64,000 nt of DNA from Kutzneria sp. CA-103260 (GCF_018263855.1 NZ_CP073318.1:8804001-8868000); one strand, 5' to 3'. Shown: positions 27,001 to 35,419, numbered from the stretch's first letter. Notes: generated by a model not told the origin, from the sequence alone. Program-made: numbers and translations.

Positions 27001-27876
27001 TCAGGTGATCAGGGACTCGAACTGGGTCGCCGACACGATGGGCACGCCGTACCGCCGGGCCGCGCGGGCCTTGGTGGACATGGTTTCCGGGTCGGCGGCG
27101 ACCAGCAGCGCGGTCTGCCTTGTGACATAGCCCGCATTGACCCGCAGGCCCGCCGCGAGTGCCCGTTCGACCAGCTCGGAGCGGGGAAGTTCGGCCTGTC
27201 CGGTGAACACGACGAGGTCCCCGATGCGCAGTGAGGGAACCTCACCTGTGGGCGCCGGCGGCACGTAGCTGCCCCGCCGGTACTCGGCGACCTCGTCCGT
27301 CGGCAGCGGCGGCCAGGCCCAGGTCGACGCCGCGGCAAGCAGATCCGTCCACGGCTCGGGTCGGCCGGCGCGGGCCAGGTAGTGGGTCAGCAGTCCGGCC
27401 GCGGCATGCGCGTCGTCCAGTGCCGAGTGTGCATCCCGCAATACGACGCCGGCCGCGTCGCAACTTGCCTTGAGCGAACGGCTACTTCGGTGCGGCAGGT
27501 ACGCCGAGCCGAGCGCCATCGTGCACAGGCCCGCCTCCGCCGACACCGGCACCGGCAGTCCGAGCCGGTCGAACTCGGCGGCCAGGAAGCGGGCGTCGAA
27601 GGCCAGGTTGTGGGCCACCAGCACCCGTCCGGCCAGCCGTGCCGCCAACGCCCCCGCCACCTGCGCGAACGACGGAGCGCGGCGGGCGTCGCCGGCGCTG
27701 ATCCGGTGGATGTGCTGCGGTCCGAGATCACGGCCGGGATTGACCAGGGTGCACCACTCGTCGGTGATCACGCCGGTCCGGTCGACCCCCACCACGGCCA
27801 CCTCGACCACCCGATCACGGCCGGCGGCCGCGAATCCCGTCGTCTCGACATCAACGACCGCATAGCCATCCGACAC
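27001..27876 (-). CDS. DnaQ-like 3'-5' exonuclease with C-terminal BRCT domain
   Basis: A 291-residue protein joining an RNase T/DnaQ-type exonuclease (1-165) to a BRCT domain (about 215-291). Exo motifs are visible: V-V-D-V-E-T-T-G-F (motif I), H-N-L-A-F-D-A-R-F (motif II) and H-S-A-L-D-D-A-H-A-A (motif III, with the catalytic His and Asp). The BRCT part has L-V-V-F-T-G-Q-A-E-L-P-R and ends in the usual ligase-type form. Such proteins are common accessory nucleases in actinobacteria, possibly in repair. The start is GTG 27876. Confidence 0.9.
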   Translation of the reverse strand: MSDGYAVVDVETTGFAAAGRDRVVEVAVVGVDRTGVITDEWCTLVNPGRDLGPQHIHRISAGDARRAPSFAQVAGALAARLAGRVLVAHNLAFDARFLAAEFDRLGLPVPVSAEAGLCTMALGSAYLPHRSSRSLKASCDAAGVVLRDAHSALDDAHAAAGLLTHYLARAGRPEPWTDLLAAASTWAWPPLPTDEVAEYRRGSYVPPAPTGEVPSLRIGDLVVFTGQAELPRSELVERALAAGLRVNAGYVTRQTALLVAADPETMSTKARAARRYGVPIVSATQFESLIT

Positions 27877-27902
27877 ACCTGAAAGTTACAAGCTGTGCCA
27901 CG

Positions 27903-28205
27903 ATGGCCCGCGTGAGGTGGCTCGAAGCGTCCACGCCGTGGCTGATCGCGGTGATCGTGGCATGGGTGGCGGCCGGGCTCTTCGAGTTCCTGCTGATCCG
28001 CTCCCGTGAGAGGGCCGCCCTGGAGAGCAAGGGCTGCCCCTACTGCGGCACGCCGTGGAACGGGCTGAAGGCCTGCGGCAACTGCGGTCGGGACCTGGTC
28101 CGCGAGCAGAACCACATCGTCACCCGGGTGCTGTTCAGCATCGGCGCGCTGGCCACCGGACCGGTGATCGGCATCGTGATCGTGCACCTGCTCACCGGGA
28201 AGTGA
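27903..28205 (+). CDS. Small membrane protein with zinc ribbon
   Basis: A 100-residue protein with a hydrophobic helix (about 12-30), a central four-cysteine zinc ribbon (C-P-Y-C, then C-G-N-C at about 45-62) and a second helix at 77-97. The zinc ribbon should face the cytosol. No function is known for this type. It is divergent from the exonuclease gene and overlaps the convergent DUF3224 gene by 14 bp. Confidence 0.75.
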   Translation: MARVRWLEASTPWLIAVIVAWVAAGLFEFLLIRSRERAALESKGCPYCGTPWNGLKACGNCGRDLVREQNHIVTRVLFSIGALATGPVIGIVIVHLLTGK

Positions 28206-28551
28206 TGGTGTACGGCACCTCCTGGCTGGGGCCGGACTTGTAGCCGCCGGCGCCCCTGACCTCGGTGCCGGAACGGATCTCGAAGGTCGATTCGATGCCG
28301 TCGGCGTCGAAGGTTCCGTTGTGCGCCAACACGAAGCTGCCCGGTTCGCCGTCGAAGGAGCCGGTCAGCAGCTCGTAGCCGACGAACGTGCCGGTGCCGT
28401 CGGGCCGGTAGTGCAGCAGTAGCTGGGCCCGGCTCTCGCCGGTCAGCGGTCCCTCGTAGACGAAGTCCACGTCGGCGTGCGCGACCTTGGGTCCGCCCTC
28501 GGCCTCGGCGACGGTCTTCTCATCCCACCGGGTGTATCGGAACGTGCTCAT
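28192..28551 (-). CDS. DUF3224 domain protein
   Basis: A 119-residue protein matching DUF3224, a small beta-barrel family (lipocalin/allene-oxide-cyclase-like fold). The L-L-L-H-Y-R-P-D-G-T-G-T-F-V-G-Y-E segment and the F-E-I-R-S-G-T strand near the end are typical. Function is unknown. ATG 28551 was chosen; an upstream GTG would add eight residues. The upstream GlxA-type regulator gene ends 31 nt away, and a palindrome (28573-28593) lies between them. Confidence 0.8.
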   Translation of the reverse strand: MSTFRYTRWDEKTVAEAEGGPKVAHADVDFVYEGPLTGESRAQLLLHYRPDGTGTFVGYELLTGSFDGEPGSFVLAHNGTFDADGIESTFEIRSGTEVRGAGGYKSGPSQEVPYTITSR

Positions 28552-28572
28552 GGCCCGTACAGTGCCAGCCAT

Positions 28573-28593
28573 ACCTGACAGATCATGTCAGGT
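28573..28593. promoter_or_regulatory. Palindrome upstream of the DUF3224 gene
   Basis: ACCTGACA (28573-28580) and TGTCAGGT (28586-28593) form an 8-bp inverted repeat with 5-nt spacing. It resembles the repeat at 29541-29563 and may be bound by the same regulator; it could also help terminate the regulator gene, whose stop lies in its loop. Confidence 0.45.
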
Positions 28594-29530
28594 TCCGGTA
28601 GCGGGACGGCGGAATTCCGTACTGGCCGACGAAGGCCTGGCGCATCGTCTCCGCCGAGCCGAAACCGCAGCGGCGGGCGATCGCCGACAGCGGCAGCGGG
28701 GTCGAGGTCAGCAGCTGGGCCGCGGCCTCGGTCCTGGTCTCCCGCACGTACTTCGCCGGCGGCCGGCCGATGTGGTCGAGGAACAGCCGGGTCAGGTGGC
28801 GTTCGCTGACGCCGGCCCGATCGGCCAGCGCGACGGTGCCGAGGTCCTCGCCGAGATTGGCGGCGATGTGCGTGACCAGCTTGCGCACCACCGAGTTCTC
28901 CGGCGCAGGGGCCCGCAGGTACATGCTCACCTGGGCCTGGTTTCCCGGCCGTTGCAGGTAGGTCACCAGCCCGCGGGCGACGGCGCGGGCCATCTCGGCG
29001 CCGCTGTCCTCCTCCACGAACGCCAGCGACAGGTCCAGCGCGCTGGTCACGCCGGCGGCCGTGTAGACGTTGCCGTCCTTGATGTACAAGGGTTTCGCGT
29101 CCACCTCGATGTGTGGATACCGCTGCGCCAGGCTCGCCGCGACGAACCAGTGCGTGGTGCAGCGGCGGCCGTCGAGCAGGCCGGCGGCGGCCAGCACGCT
29201 GGTGCCCGTGCACACCGATGACACCCGGCGGGTCTCCCGGGCCAGCCGGCGGACGTGGGCCACCAGCACCGGGTCGGCGGCGGCCTGCTCGTGCCCGGGG
29301 CCACCGGACACGACCAGCGTGTCCAGCGGGCCGGTGATGCGTTCCAGCGCGTGCTGCCCGGCCAGCACCAGCCCGGAGCCGCTGGCCGCCGGCCGCGCGC
29401 CGAGGGTCGCGAACTCGATGGAGTACGGCGGATTCGCGCCGTGCCGGTTGGCCGCGTCGAAGGTGTCCGAGACACAGGCCACGTCCAGCAGCTCCACGTC
29501 CGGATAGCCGACGATCACCACCCGCCTCAT
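28583..29530 (-). CDS. GlxA-type AraC family transcriptional activator
   Basis: A 315-residue regulator with an N-terminal DJ-1/PfpI-like domain (1-190) and a C-terminal AraC helix-turn-helix pair (about 215-312). The sensor domain has V-V-I-V-G-Y-P-D-V-E-L-L-D and a nucleophile-elbow-like S-V-C-T-G-T. The HTH part has A-G-V-S-E-R-H-L-T-R-L-F and the second helix ends in A-F-V-G-Q-Y-G-I-P-P-S-R-Y-R. ATG 29530. It is divergent from a stand-alone DJ-1/PfpI protein, its likely target. Confidence 0.9.
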   Translation of the reverse strand: MRRVVIVGYPDVELLDVACVSDTFDAANRHGANPPYSIEFATLGARPAASGSGLVLAGQHALERITGPLDTLVVSGGPGHEQAAADPVLVAHVRRLARETRRVSSVCTGTSVLAAAGLLDGRRCTTHWFVAASLAQRYPHIEVDAKPLYIKDGNVYTAAGVTSALDLSLAFVEEDSGAEMARAVARGLVTYLQRPGNQAQVSMYLRAPAPENSVVRKLVTHIAANLGEDLGTVALADRAGVSERHLTRLFLDHIGRPPAKYVRETRTEAAAQLLTSTPLPLSAIARRCGFGSAETMRQAFVGQYGIPPSRYRNLT

Positions 29531-29540
29531 GGGACGGACG

Positions 29541-29563
29541 ATACCTGTCCGAAAGACAGGTAT
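29541..29563. promoter_or_regulatory. Operator-like palindrome in the GlxA/PfpI divergent promoter
   Basis: ATACCTGTC (29541-29549) and GACAGGTAT (29555-29563) form a perfect 9-bp inverted repeat with 5-nt spacing, between divergent starts at 29530 and 29633. The half-site ACCTG-T/A-C recurs in the repeat at 28573-28593. Confidence 0.55.
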
Positions 29564-29632
29564 GCCAGGATTCAGGACATCGACGCCTGGCTTCGTTGCC
29601 CGCGGCGGCCGGGCGGAAGACCGTCGAAGGCG

Positions 29633-30322
29633 ATGAAGGACATCGCCTTTGTGCTGTACCCGGGCCTGACGATCCTGGACATGGTCGGACCGCTCCAGGT
29701 GCTCAGCGCGCTGCCCGCGTTCGTCCCGGAGTACCGGGTCGTGGTGGTCGGCGCGGACAAGCAGCCGGTGGCCACCGACACCCCGCTGAGCGTGGCCGCC
29801 AGCCACACCTTCGACGAGGTGCCCACTCCCTACGCCGTGTTCGTGCCCGGCGGTGGCGTGCCGACCATGCGGGCGCTGGGCGACGAGAAGCTGCTCGGGC
29901 ACGTCCGCTCGATGGCCGAGCAGGCGGAGATCGTCGGCTCGGTGTGCACCGGCTCGCTCATCCTCGGCGCCGCCGGCCTGCTCGAAGGCCATCGCGCCAC
30001 CACGCACTGGATGTGCCGGCACCTGCTGCCCAAGTTCGGGGCCGCGCCGGTCGCCCAGCGCTGGGTGCGCGACGGCAAGATGCTGACCGCCGCCGGCGTC
30101 GCGGCCGGCATCGACATGGCCCTCTACCTGGTGCAGGAGCTGGCCGGCGAGGACGTCGCCCGCCAGGTGCAGCTGGTCATCGAGTACGACCCGCAGCCGC
30201 CGCTGGGCGGCATCGAGTGGGACGAGGTGGACATCGTCGGCCGCAAGCCGATGGTCGACGAGTGGCTGGCGGCGGGACTCGCCGATCATCCGAAGCTGCT
30301 GGGCGAGCTGATCGGCTCGTAG
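29633..30322 (+). CDS. DJ-1/PfpI family protein
   Basis: A 229-residue class I glutamine amidotransferase-like protein. It begins I-A-F-V-L-Y-P-G-L-T-I-L-D-M-V-G-P-L-Q-V and has the nucleophile Cys105 in G-S-V-C-T-G-S, followed by A-T-T-H-W. Relatives include isonitrile hydratases and hydrolases; the exact reaction is unknown. GAAGG precedes ATG 29633. The SDR gene starts 9 nt after its stop, so they form an operon divergent from the GlxA-type regulator. Confidence 0.85.
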   Translation: MKDIAFVLYPGLTILDMVGPLQVLSALPAFVPEYRVVVVGADKQPVATDTPLSVAASHTFDEVPTPYAVFVPGGGVPTMRALGDEKLLGHVRSMAEQAEIVGSVCTGSLILGAAGLLEGHRATTHWMCRHLLPKFGAAPVAQRWVRDGKMLTAAGVAAGIDMALYLVQELAGEDVARQVQLVIEYDPQPPLGGIEWDEVDIVGRKPMVDEWLAAGLADHPKLLGELIGS

Positions 30323-30331
30323 TGTTGGGGC

Positions 30332-31240
30332 ATGCGCAAATGGACCACGGCTGACCTGCCCGATCAGACGGGCCGGGTCGCCGTGGTCACCGGGGCCAAC
30401 ACCGGGGTCGGGCTGGCCACTGCCCGGGCCCTGGCCAAGGCCGGCGCCACCGTGGTGCTGGCCTGCCGGGACCAGGACCGGGCCGACGCCGCGGCGGCCG
30501 AGGTCGGCGGCGAGCCGGTGCTGCTGGACCTGGGCTCGCTGGCCTCGGTGCGGGCCGGTGCGGAACGCATCGTCGCCGAGCACCCGCGGATCGACCTGCT
30601 GATCAACAACGCCGGCGTGATGATGACGCCGCGCGGCCGCACCCAGGACGGGTTCGAGCTCCAGATCGGCATCAACCACCTCGGCCACTTCGCCCTCACC
30701 GGCCTGCTGCTGCCGGCGATGCTGCCGGTCACCGGCTCGCGGATCGTCACCGTGTCCAGCAACGCGCACCGCACCGGCGAGATCAACTTCGACGACCTGA
30801 ACTCCCGCGACCGCTACCGGCCGATCGCCGCCTATGCCCAGTCCAAGCTGGCCAACCTGCTGTTCGCGTACGAGTTGCAGCGCCGGCTGGCCGCCGCCAA
30901 GGCCCAGCCCATCTCGGTGGGCGTGCACCCCGGCTCGGCCCGGACCGACCTCGCGCGGGACAGCCCCCGCGTGGTGCGGTGGCTGCTGGGTTCGCCGCTG
31001 ATGTCGTGGATGGTGCAGGACAGCGAGCAGGCGGCGCTGCCCACGCTGCGGGCCGCGACCGATCCGGCGGTGCGCGGCGGCGACTACTACGGACCCGACG
31101 GCCTGAACGGCTTCAAGGGCCATCCCGTGCGCACCGCCGCGTCACCCCGGGCCCTGGACGCTGGGGCGGCGCGCCGACTCTGGGAGAAGTCGGAGCGCCT
31201 GACCAGCGTCGTCTACCGGTTTACAGGTACGGCCGGGTGA
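30332..31240 (+). CDS. Short-chain dehydrogenase/reductase
   Basis: A 302-residue SDR oxidoreductase. The NAD(P)-binding motif is T-G-A-N-T-G-V-G, the structural motif is N-N-A-G-V-M and the catalytic pair is in Y-A-Q-S-K with an upstream V-S-S-N. The extended C-terminus with G-D-Y-Y-G-P-D-G is like the retinol/protochlorophyllide reductase-type group common in actinobacteria. The substrate is unknown. It follows the DJ-1/PfpI gene closely and overlaps the convergent VOC gene by 20 bp. Confidence 0.88.
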   Translation: MRKWTTADLPDQTGRVAVVTGANTGVGLATARALAKAGATVVLACRDQDRADAAAAEVGGEPVLLDLGSLASVRAGAERIVAEHPRIDLLINNAGVMMTPRGRTQDGFELQIGINHLGHFALTGLLLPAMLPVTGSRIVTVSSNAHRTGEINFDDLNSRDRYRPIAAYAQSKLANLLFAYELQRRLAAAKAQPISVGVHPGSARTDLARDSPRVVRWLLGSPLMSWMVQDSEQAALPTLRAATDPAVRGGDYYGPDGLNGFKGHPVRTAASPRALDAGAARRLWEKSERLTSVVYRFTGTAG

Positions 31241-31598
31241 TCATCTCCAGGCCGTGCCCGGCCGGGTCGCGGAAGTACACCCCACGCCCGCCGTGCTCGG
31301 TGTTGGTCTCACCGGGCCGCTTGCCGGCGTGGTCGGCCCAGTGCTCGATGCCGCCGTCGACCAGCCGTTGGTAGGCCCGGTCGAACAGCTCGTCATCGAC
31401 GAGGAAGGCGTAGTGGTGCATCTGGATCTCGTCCAGCGGCGGGGCGGCGAACTGGATCAGCACCCCGTCGCTCATCTGGATGTTGGTGAACGGGCCCCAG
31501 GACGGCGCCTCGGGCAGCTCGAACAGCTCCCGGTAGAACCGCGCCGACTCCTCGCGGTCCTTGCACGGGATGATGGTGTGGTTGAACGTGACTGGCAT
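31221..31598 (-). CDS. VOC family (glyoxalase/dioxygenase-fold) protein
   Basis: A 125-residue protein with the vicinal oxygen chelate fold. The first module has F-N-H-T-I-I-P-C-K-D with a metal-ligand-like His, and the second ends in G-V-Y-F-R-D-P-A-G-H-G-L-E-M, the typical VOC end with the Glu ligand. Substrate unknown. In its leader an inverted repeat, GGATCGGGG/CCCCGATCC, lies at 31631-31655 with a 7-nt loop, possibly an operator or 5' hairpin. Confidence 0.85.
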   Translation of the reverse strand: MPVTFNHTIIPCKDREESARFYRELFELPEAPSWGPFTNIQMSDGVLIQFAAPPLDEIQMHHYAFLVDDELFDRAYQRLVDGGIEHWADHAGKRPGETNTEHGGRGVYFRDPAGHGLEMITRPYL

Positions 31599-31743
31599 TG
31601 CGGATGCTCGCTTTCGGTTGTGGTCTCAACGGATCGGGGTTGTCGTCCCCGATCCGGAGGTCCACGCGAGCGCCCGGTCAGCGATCCACCGGATCGCCCT
31701 TCCGTGAGTGGCGCGAGGCCGGTCCGGTGATCACGTGTTCACT

Positions 31744-32562
31744 CTAACCGGTGGTGGCAACCAAAATATCTTCTCCAGTCGACGGCCTGAATCCGTCGGT
31801 CCGGCCGGCGAAGTAGCGGTCGACGAGCTGCGGGCCGGACACGTTCTCGACCTCGGCGAAGCCGGCGTCCCGGGCCATGGCCAGCATCTCCGTCGGCCGG
31901 TAGAAGCTGACGAACGGGGTATTGGAGGACCGCGCGCCGTTGAACGACATGGCCCGCCCCGGCTGGTCCTGCTCGTCGATCAGGTCGGCCTCCAGCAGGT
32001 AGGTCATCACCAGCGTCGACCCCGGCGCGAGGGTGGCGACCTTGGCCAGGGTGGCCGCGGTCGCCTCCTTCGTCAGGTACATCGACACGCCCGTGGACGC
32101 CACGACGGCCGGCTTGCTCGGGTCGAAACCGCTGGCCACCAACTGTTGCAGCCAGTCGTCGCCGGCCTCGAAGTCCACCGGGACCAGGATCGGCAGCGGA
32201 TGGCCGGTGTCCAGCAGCCGCTGGCGCTTCCACGCCTGCGTCGCTGGCTGGTCGATCTCGAACACCTGCCGTTTTCCCGGCCGGCGCTGGGCGAAGGTGT
32301 CCAAGCCGGCGCCGAGGATCACGTACTGGTCGGCCGGATGGCCGGCGACCAGGTCCTCCACGAACCGGGCCCGTCCGATGATCGAGCCCCGGAATCCGGC
32401 AGTGGCCTGGGGATCCATGTCCGGCCGGTGCCGCCAGCCGTCGTCCGGGTCGACCAGTTCGAGGCCGATCCGGTCCACGAAGACGTGCGGCGCCTGGTCG
32501 ACGTCCACGTGCATGGCACGCCACAGCGCCACCCGCAGCGCCGTGCTGTCGGGCCCGGTCAT
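31744..32562 (-). CDS. SAM-dependent methyltransferase (LCM/TIGR00027 type)
   Basis: A 272-residue class I methyltransferase of the leucine carboxyl methyltransferase-like group expanded in mycobacteria and Pseudonocardiales. The SAM motif is Y-V-I-L-G-A-G-L-D-T-F-A, followed by the acidic F-E-I-D-Q-P. N-terminal R-x-x-F-V-E-D is also typical. Methyl acceptor unknown. Its ATG overlaps the stop of the VOC gene upstream (ATGA, 32559-32562), so it is the last gene of the RHH-VOC-methyltransferase operon. Confidence 0.88.
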   Translation of the reverse strand: MTGPDSTALRVALWRAMHVDVDQAPHVFVDRIGLELVDPDDGWRHRPDMDPQATAGFRGSIIGRARFVEDLVAGHPADQYVILGAGLDTFAQRRPGKRQVFEIDQPATQAWKRQRLLDTGHPLPILVPVDFEAGDDWLQQLVASGFDPSKPAVVASTGVSMYLTKEATAATLAKVATLAPGSTLVMTYLLEADLIDEQDQPGRAMSFNGARSSNTPFVSFYRPTEMLAMARDAGFAEVENVSGPQLVDRYFAGRTDGFRPSTGEDILVATTG

Positions 32563-32897
32563 TTCGCCGGAGCCTGGAGCGTCCAGGTCCGGCCGTCCGG
32601 GTCGCGGACGACCATTTCCCTGGTGCCGTAATGGGTGTCCTCGAACGGCGTGACGACCTCGACACTCGGGTCCAGCTGGACCTTGCTCTCGTCGGCCACC
32701 TTGAGCACGAGTTGCAGGCTCGGCTCCTGGTCGGGCACCTCGGCCACGAACAGCGGCGGCCCGTCGTCGGCCACCAGCTGCCCCGAGCTGTGGTCGGTCT
32801 CGAAGTCGAGCCGGAACCCCAGGGCCTGGAAGAACTTCGCGGTCCTGCCCCAGTTGTGGGTGGTCAGGTAGACCGCCCCGATGCCGTCCGTCGTCAT
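32559..32897 (-). CDS. VOC family protein
   Basis: A 112-residue protein with the vicinal oxygen chelate fold: Y-L-T-T-H-N-W-G-R-T-A-K-F-F in the first module, and M-V-V-R-D-P-D-G-R-T-W-T-L at the end. It may be a resistance/binding protein or an enzyme. It overlaps both the RHH gene upstream and the methyltransferase gene downstream by 4 nt each, so all three are translationally coupled. Confidence 0.85.
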   Translation of the reverse strand: MTTDGIGAVYLTTHNWGRTAKFFQALGFRLDFETDHSSGQLVADDGPPLFVAEVPDQEPSLQLVLKVADESKVQLDPSVEVVTPFEDTHYGTREMVVRDPDGRTWTLQAPAK

Positions 32898-33064
32898 GCC
32901 GGTCCCTCCCCTTGCTCGTGCTGGCCGTGGGAGTCGAGGTAGGCCCGCAGCGCGTCGGCGACCAGCGCCGAGAGCGACAGGCCCTCCTCGACCGCGTGGT
33001 GCTTGACCTGCTTGATCAGTTCGATCGGCAGGTACACGTTGAACTGCTTGACGTCCTCGCCCAC
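32894..33064 (-). CDS. Small ribbon-helix-helix (CopG-like) protein, probable autorepressor
   Basis: A 56-residue protein. The start V-K-Q-F-N-V-Y-L-P-I-E-L-I-K-Q-V-K is a beta strand followed by helix A, and E-E-G-L-S-L-S-A-L-V-A-D-A-L-R-A-Y-L is helix B, the complete ribbon-helix-helix fold. It resembles CopG/ParD-type antitoxins, but no toxin gene is adjacent. Instead it leads an operon with a VOC protein and a methyltransferase (ATGA overlap). GTG 33064 lies directly beside a 22-bp palindrome (33065-33086), a fitting autoregulatory operator. Transcripts may be nearly leaderless. Confidence 0.75.
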   Translation of the reverse strand: MGEDVKQFNVYLPIELIKQVKHHAVEEGLSLSALVADALRAYLDSHGQHEQGEGPA

Positions 33065-33086
33065 GCTAGGATGCTAGCATAGTAGC
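33065..33086. promoter_or_regulatory. Operator/promoter of the RHH operon
   Basis: The perfect 10-bp palindrome ATGCTAGCAT (33071-33080) is flanked by GCTA and TAGC, making a 22-bp near-symmetric element. On the minus strand it contains TATGCT, a good -10. RHH proteins commonly bind such short repeats over their own promoter. Confidence 0.65.
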
Positions 33087-34172
33087 CATCACCAGGCCGA
33101 GTCCCCTTTCGTCGCCGGTGGTCCCGCCGCCCATCCTGTTCATCGTGTAGGCGATCGTGAGCCGGGCGTCCATGTCGATCAGGGCCAGCGAACCGCCGGC
33201 GCCACCCCAGTAGATGGTGTTCGGGTTGGGCATCATGCCGCCGTTCACGGCGAAGCCCAGGCCCCAGCGGATCGACATGCCCAGCACCAGGTCCTTGCCC
33301 TCGACCTGCACCTCCAACGCCCGCCGGCAACCGGCCTCGGACAGCAGCCGCTTGCCCTTGGCCACGCCGCCGTTGGCCAGCAGGGCGTGGATCTCCGCCA
33401 CCGACCGGGCATTGCCCGTGCCGCCACCGGCCGGGATCTCCGCGCCCCGCCAGGCCCTGGTCCGGGTGACCGACGGGTGCACCTCGGGATTGTTGGCCGC
33501 GTTGAGCTGAAGTTCGCTGCTGTCCGGGCCGAACGGCGAGCCCTCCGGCGGCGGGATCAGGTCCGCCACCCGGCCGTCCTCCGAGGCCGGCAACCCGATG
33601 TGGAAATCCGCGTCCAGCGGCTCGGCGATCTCCTCCCGGAACACCGTGCCCAGCGAGCGCCCGGTGATCCGGCGAACCACCTCGCCGACCAGATATCCCT
33701 GGGTCACCGCGTGGTACCCGCCGGCCGTGCCCGGTTCCCAGAACGGTTCCTGGGCAGCCAGCAGGGAAGTCGCCTTCTCCCAGTCGTACAGGTCTTCGAC
33801 GGTGATCGGCTCCCGCCAGCCGGACAGGCCCGACGAGTGGCTCATCAGCTGCGCCACCGTGATCGATTCCTTGCCGGCCGCCGCGAACTCCGGCCAGTAG
33901 CGCGCCACCGGCGCCTCGAACTCCAGCTCACCGCGGTCGGCCAGCAACAGGGCGGTCAGCGCGGTCATGGTCTTGGTCACCGAATAGACGTTGACGATCG
34001 TGTCCCGCTGCCACGGCCGGGTGCGGGCCTCGTCGGCGAATCCGCCCCACAGATCGACAACCGTCTCACCCTCGACCGTCACGCAGACCGAGGCGCCTAC
34101 TTCATCGTTGTCCTCAAACGCCTGACGCACCGCGGCAAAGCGGTCGTCGGCGAACCCCTCGCTAGTGGTCAC
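33066..34172 (-). CDS. Serine hydrolase, beta-lactamase class C/esterase type
   Basis: A 368-residue cytosolic protein of the S12 family (EstB-like). The nucleophile motif is S64-V-T-K67, and a Y-H-A triad takes the Y-x-N position at about 154. The C-terminal region has G-G-A-G-G-S, in place of K-T-G. No signal peptide is seen, so it is more likely an esterase or carboxypeptidase-like enzyme than a true lactamase. Its stop codon lies inside the RHH operator. The P450 gene ends 50 nt upstream on the same strand. Confidence 0.85.
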   Translation of the reverse strand: MTTSEGFADDRFAAVRQAFEDNDEVGASVCVTVEGETVVDLWGGFADEARTRPWQRDTIVNVYSVTKTMTALTALLLADRGELEFEAPVARYWPEFAAAGKESITVAQLMSHSSGLSGWREPITVEDLYDWEKATSLLAAQEPFWEPGTAGGYHAVTQGYLVGEVVRRITGRSLGTVFREEIAEPLDADFHIGLPASEDGRVADLIPPPEGSPFGPDSSELQLNAANNPEVHPSVTRTRAWRGAEIPAGGGTGNARSVAEIHALLANGGVAKGKRLLSEAGCRRALEVQVEGKDLVLGMSIRWGLGFAVNGGMMPNPNTIYWGGAGGSLALIDMDARLTIAYTMNRMGGGTTGDERGLGLVMATMLAS

Positions 34173-34222
34173 ACGCGGCAGTGTCCGGCTCCACCGTCAT
34201 TGTGGCCCAACGATTTTCCCGG

Positions 34223-35407
34223 CTAGTCACGGTCCCAGGAGACCGGCAGCCGCCGCACGCCGTAGATGTTCTGGTGGTCGGGCCGCAGCTCGACCTCGCC
34301 GGCCAGCCGCAGCGTCGGGAACTTCCGGAACAGCGCCGGGAAGGCGACCCGCATCTCGACCCGGGCCAGCTGTTGGCCGAGGCACTGGTGGATGCCGTGC
34401 CCGAAGCCGAGATGTCCGACGGCGTCCCGGCTCAGGTCGAGCCGGTCCGGGTCGGGGAACCGCTCGGGATCGCGGTTGGCGGCCGCCATCGAGAACGTGA
34501 CCGACTCCCCGGCCTTGATCAGCTGCCCGCCCAGCTCGACGTCCTCCAGCGCGGCCCGCACCCCGATGGGGGTGATGGTCAGGTAGCGCATCAGCTCCTC
34601 GACGGCCCTGTCCGGATCGGCCAGCAATCCCGCGACCTGGTCCGGATTCCGCAGCAGGGCAAAGGTTCCCAGCGCGAGCTGGTTGGCGGTGGTGTCCAGG
34701 CCGGCGCCCAGCAGGAACGCGCCGATGCCGGCCAGCTCCTCGGCATTGAAGTCGCTGCCGGTGGTCAGGTCGCTGAGCAGGTCGTCGGTCGGCGCGGAAC
34801 GCTTGGCCTCGATCAGAGTGCCGATGTACTCCATCACCGCGCCGTACGCGGTGTACACGTCCTCCGGCGTGCCGTTCGAGTTGAGGACCCCCTCGACGAG
34901 CCGCTGGAAGGTTTCCCGGTCCTCGTACGGCACGCCCAACAGCTCGCAGATCATCACCGCCGGCACGGGGTAGGCGAAGTCCCGCACCAGATCCGCCTCC
35001 GGACCGCGCTGGGCCATGGCCGCCAGGTGCTCGGCGGTGACCTGCTCGACCCGATCGGTCAGCTGCTGCATCCGGCGCACCGTGAACTTGCCGACGAGCT
35101 GCTTGCGGTAGCGGGTGTGCTCCGGGGCGTCGATCCCGGTCATGTCGCCGGGCGGCGCCGGCGGGAACTCGCCCATGTCCTCCGCACCGGGCATCGGGAA
35201 GTGGGCCAGCTCGTACCGGGAGCTGAAGCGCTGGTCGGCCAGCACCGCGCGGGTCTCGGCGTAACCGGTGGCCAGCCAGCCCCGGTGCCCGTCGGGATAA
35301 GTCATGCGCACCAGCGGGTTCTGCTCCCGGATCGCCCCCAACTCGGCGGGCGGGTCGAACGGGCAGCCCGTCGCCCGGGCCAGCGGCAGCTTGTCGAGGT
35401 GAGACAT
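34223..35407 (-). CDS. Cytochrome P450
   Basis: A 394-residue soluble bacterial P450. The I-helix oxygen-binding motif is G-A-G-L-D-T-T, the ExxR motif is in E-E-L-M-R-Y, and the heme ligand is Cys342 in F-G-H-G-I-H-Q-C-L-G. Length and motifs fit the CYP105/107 type of actinobacterial hydroxylases. A ferredoxin gene is not adjacent. It starts 12 nt after the ABC permease stop and likely belongs to the same transcript, which hints at a role in modifying an exported or detoxified molecule. Confidence 0.93.
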   Translation of the reverse strand: MSHLDKLPLARATGCPFDPPAELGAIREQNPLVRMTYPDGHRGWLATGYAETRAVLADQRFSSRYELAHFPMPGAEDMGEFPPAPPGDMTGIDAPEHTRYRKQLVGKFTVRRMQQLTDRVEQVTAEHLAAMAQRGPEADLVRDFAYPVPAVMICELLGVPYEDRETFQRLVEGVLNSNGTPEDVYTAYGAVMEYIGTLIEAKRSAPTDDLLSDLTTGSDFNAEELAGIGAFLLGAGLDTTANQLALGTFALLRNPDQVAGLLADPDRAVEELMRYLTITPIGVRAALEDVELGGQLIKAGESVTFSMAAANRDPERFPDPDRLDLSRDAVGHLGFGHGIHQCLGQQLARVEMRVAFPALFRKFPTLRLAGEVELRPDHQNIYGVRRLPVSWDRD

Positions 35408-35419
35408 TCTCAGTTCCTC

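Noticed and set aside
33066..34172. A true beta-lactamase resistance gene
   Set aside because: There is no signal peptide and the third motif is not K-T-G, so a cytosolic esterase-type S12 hydrolase is more likely.
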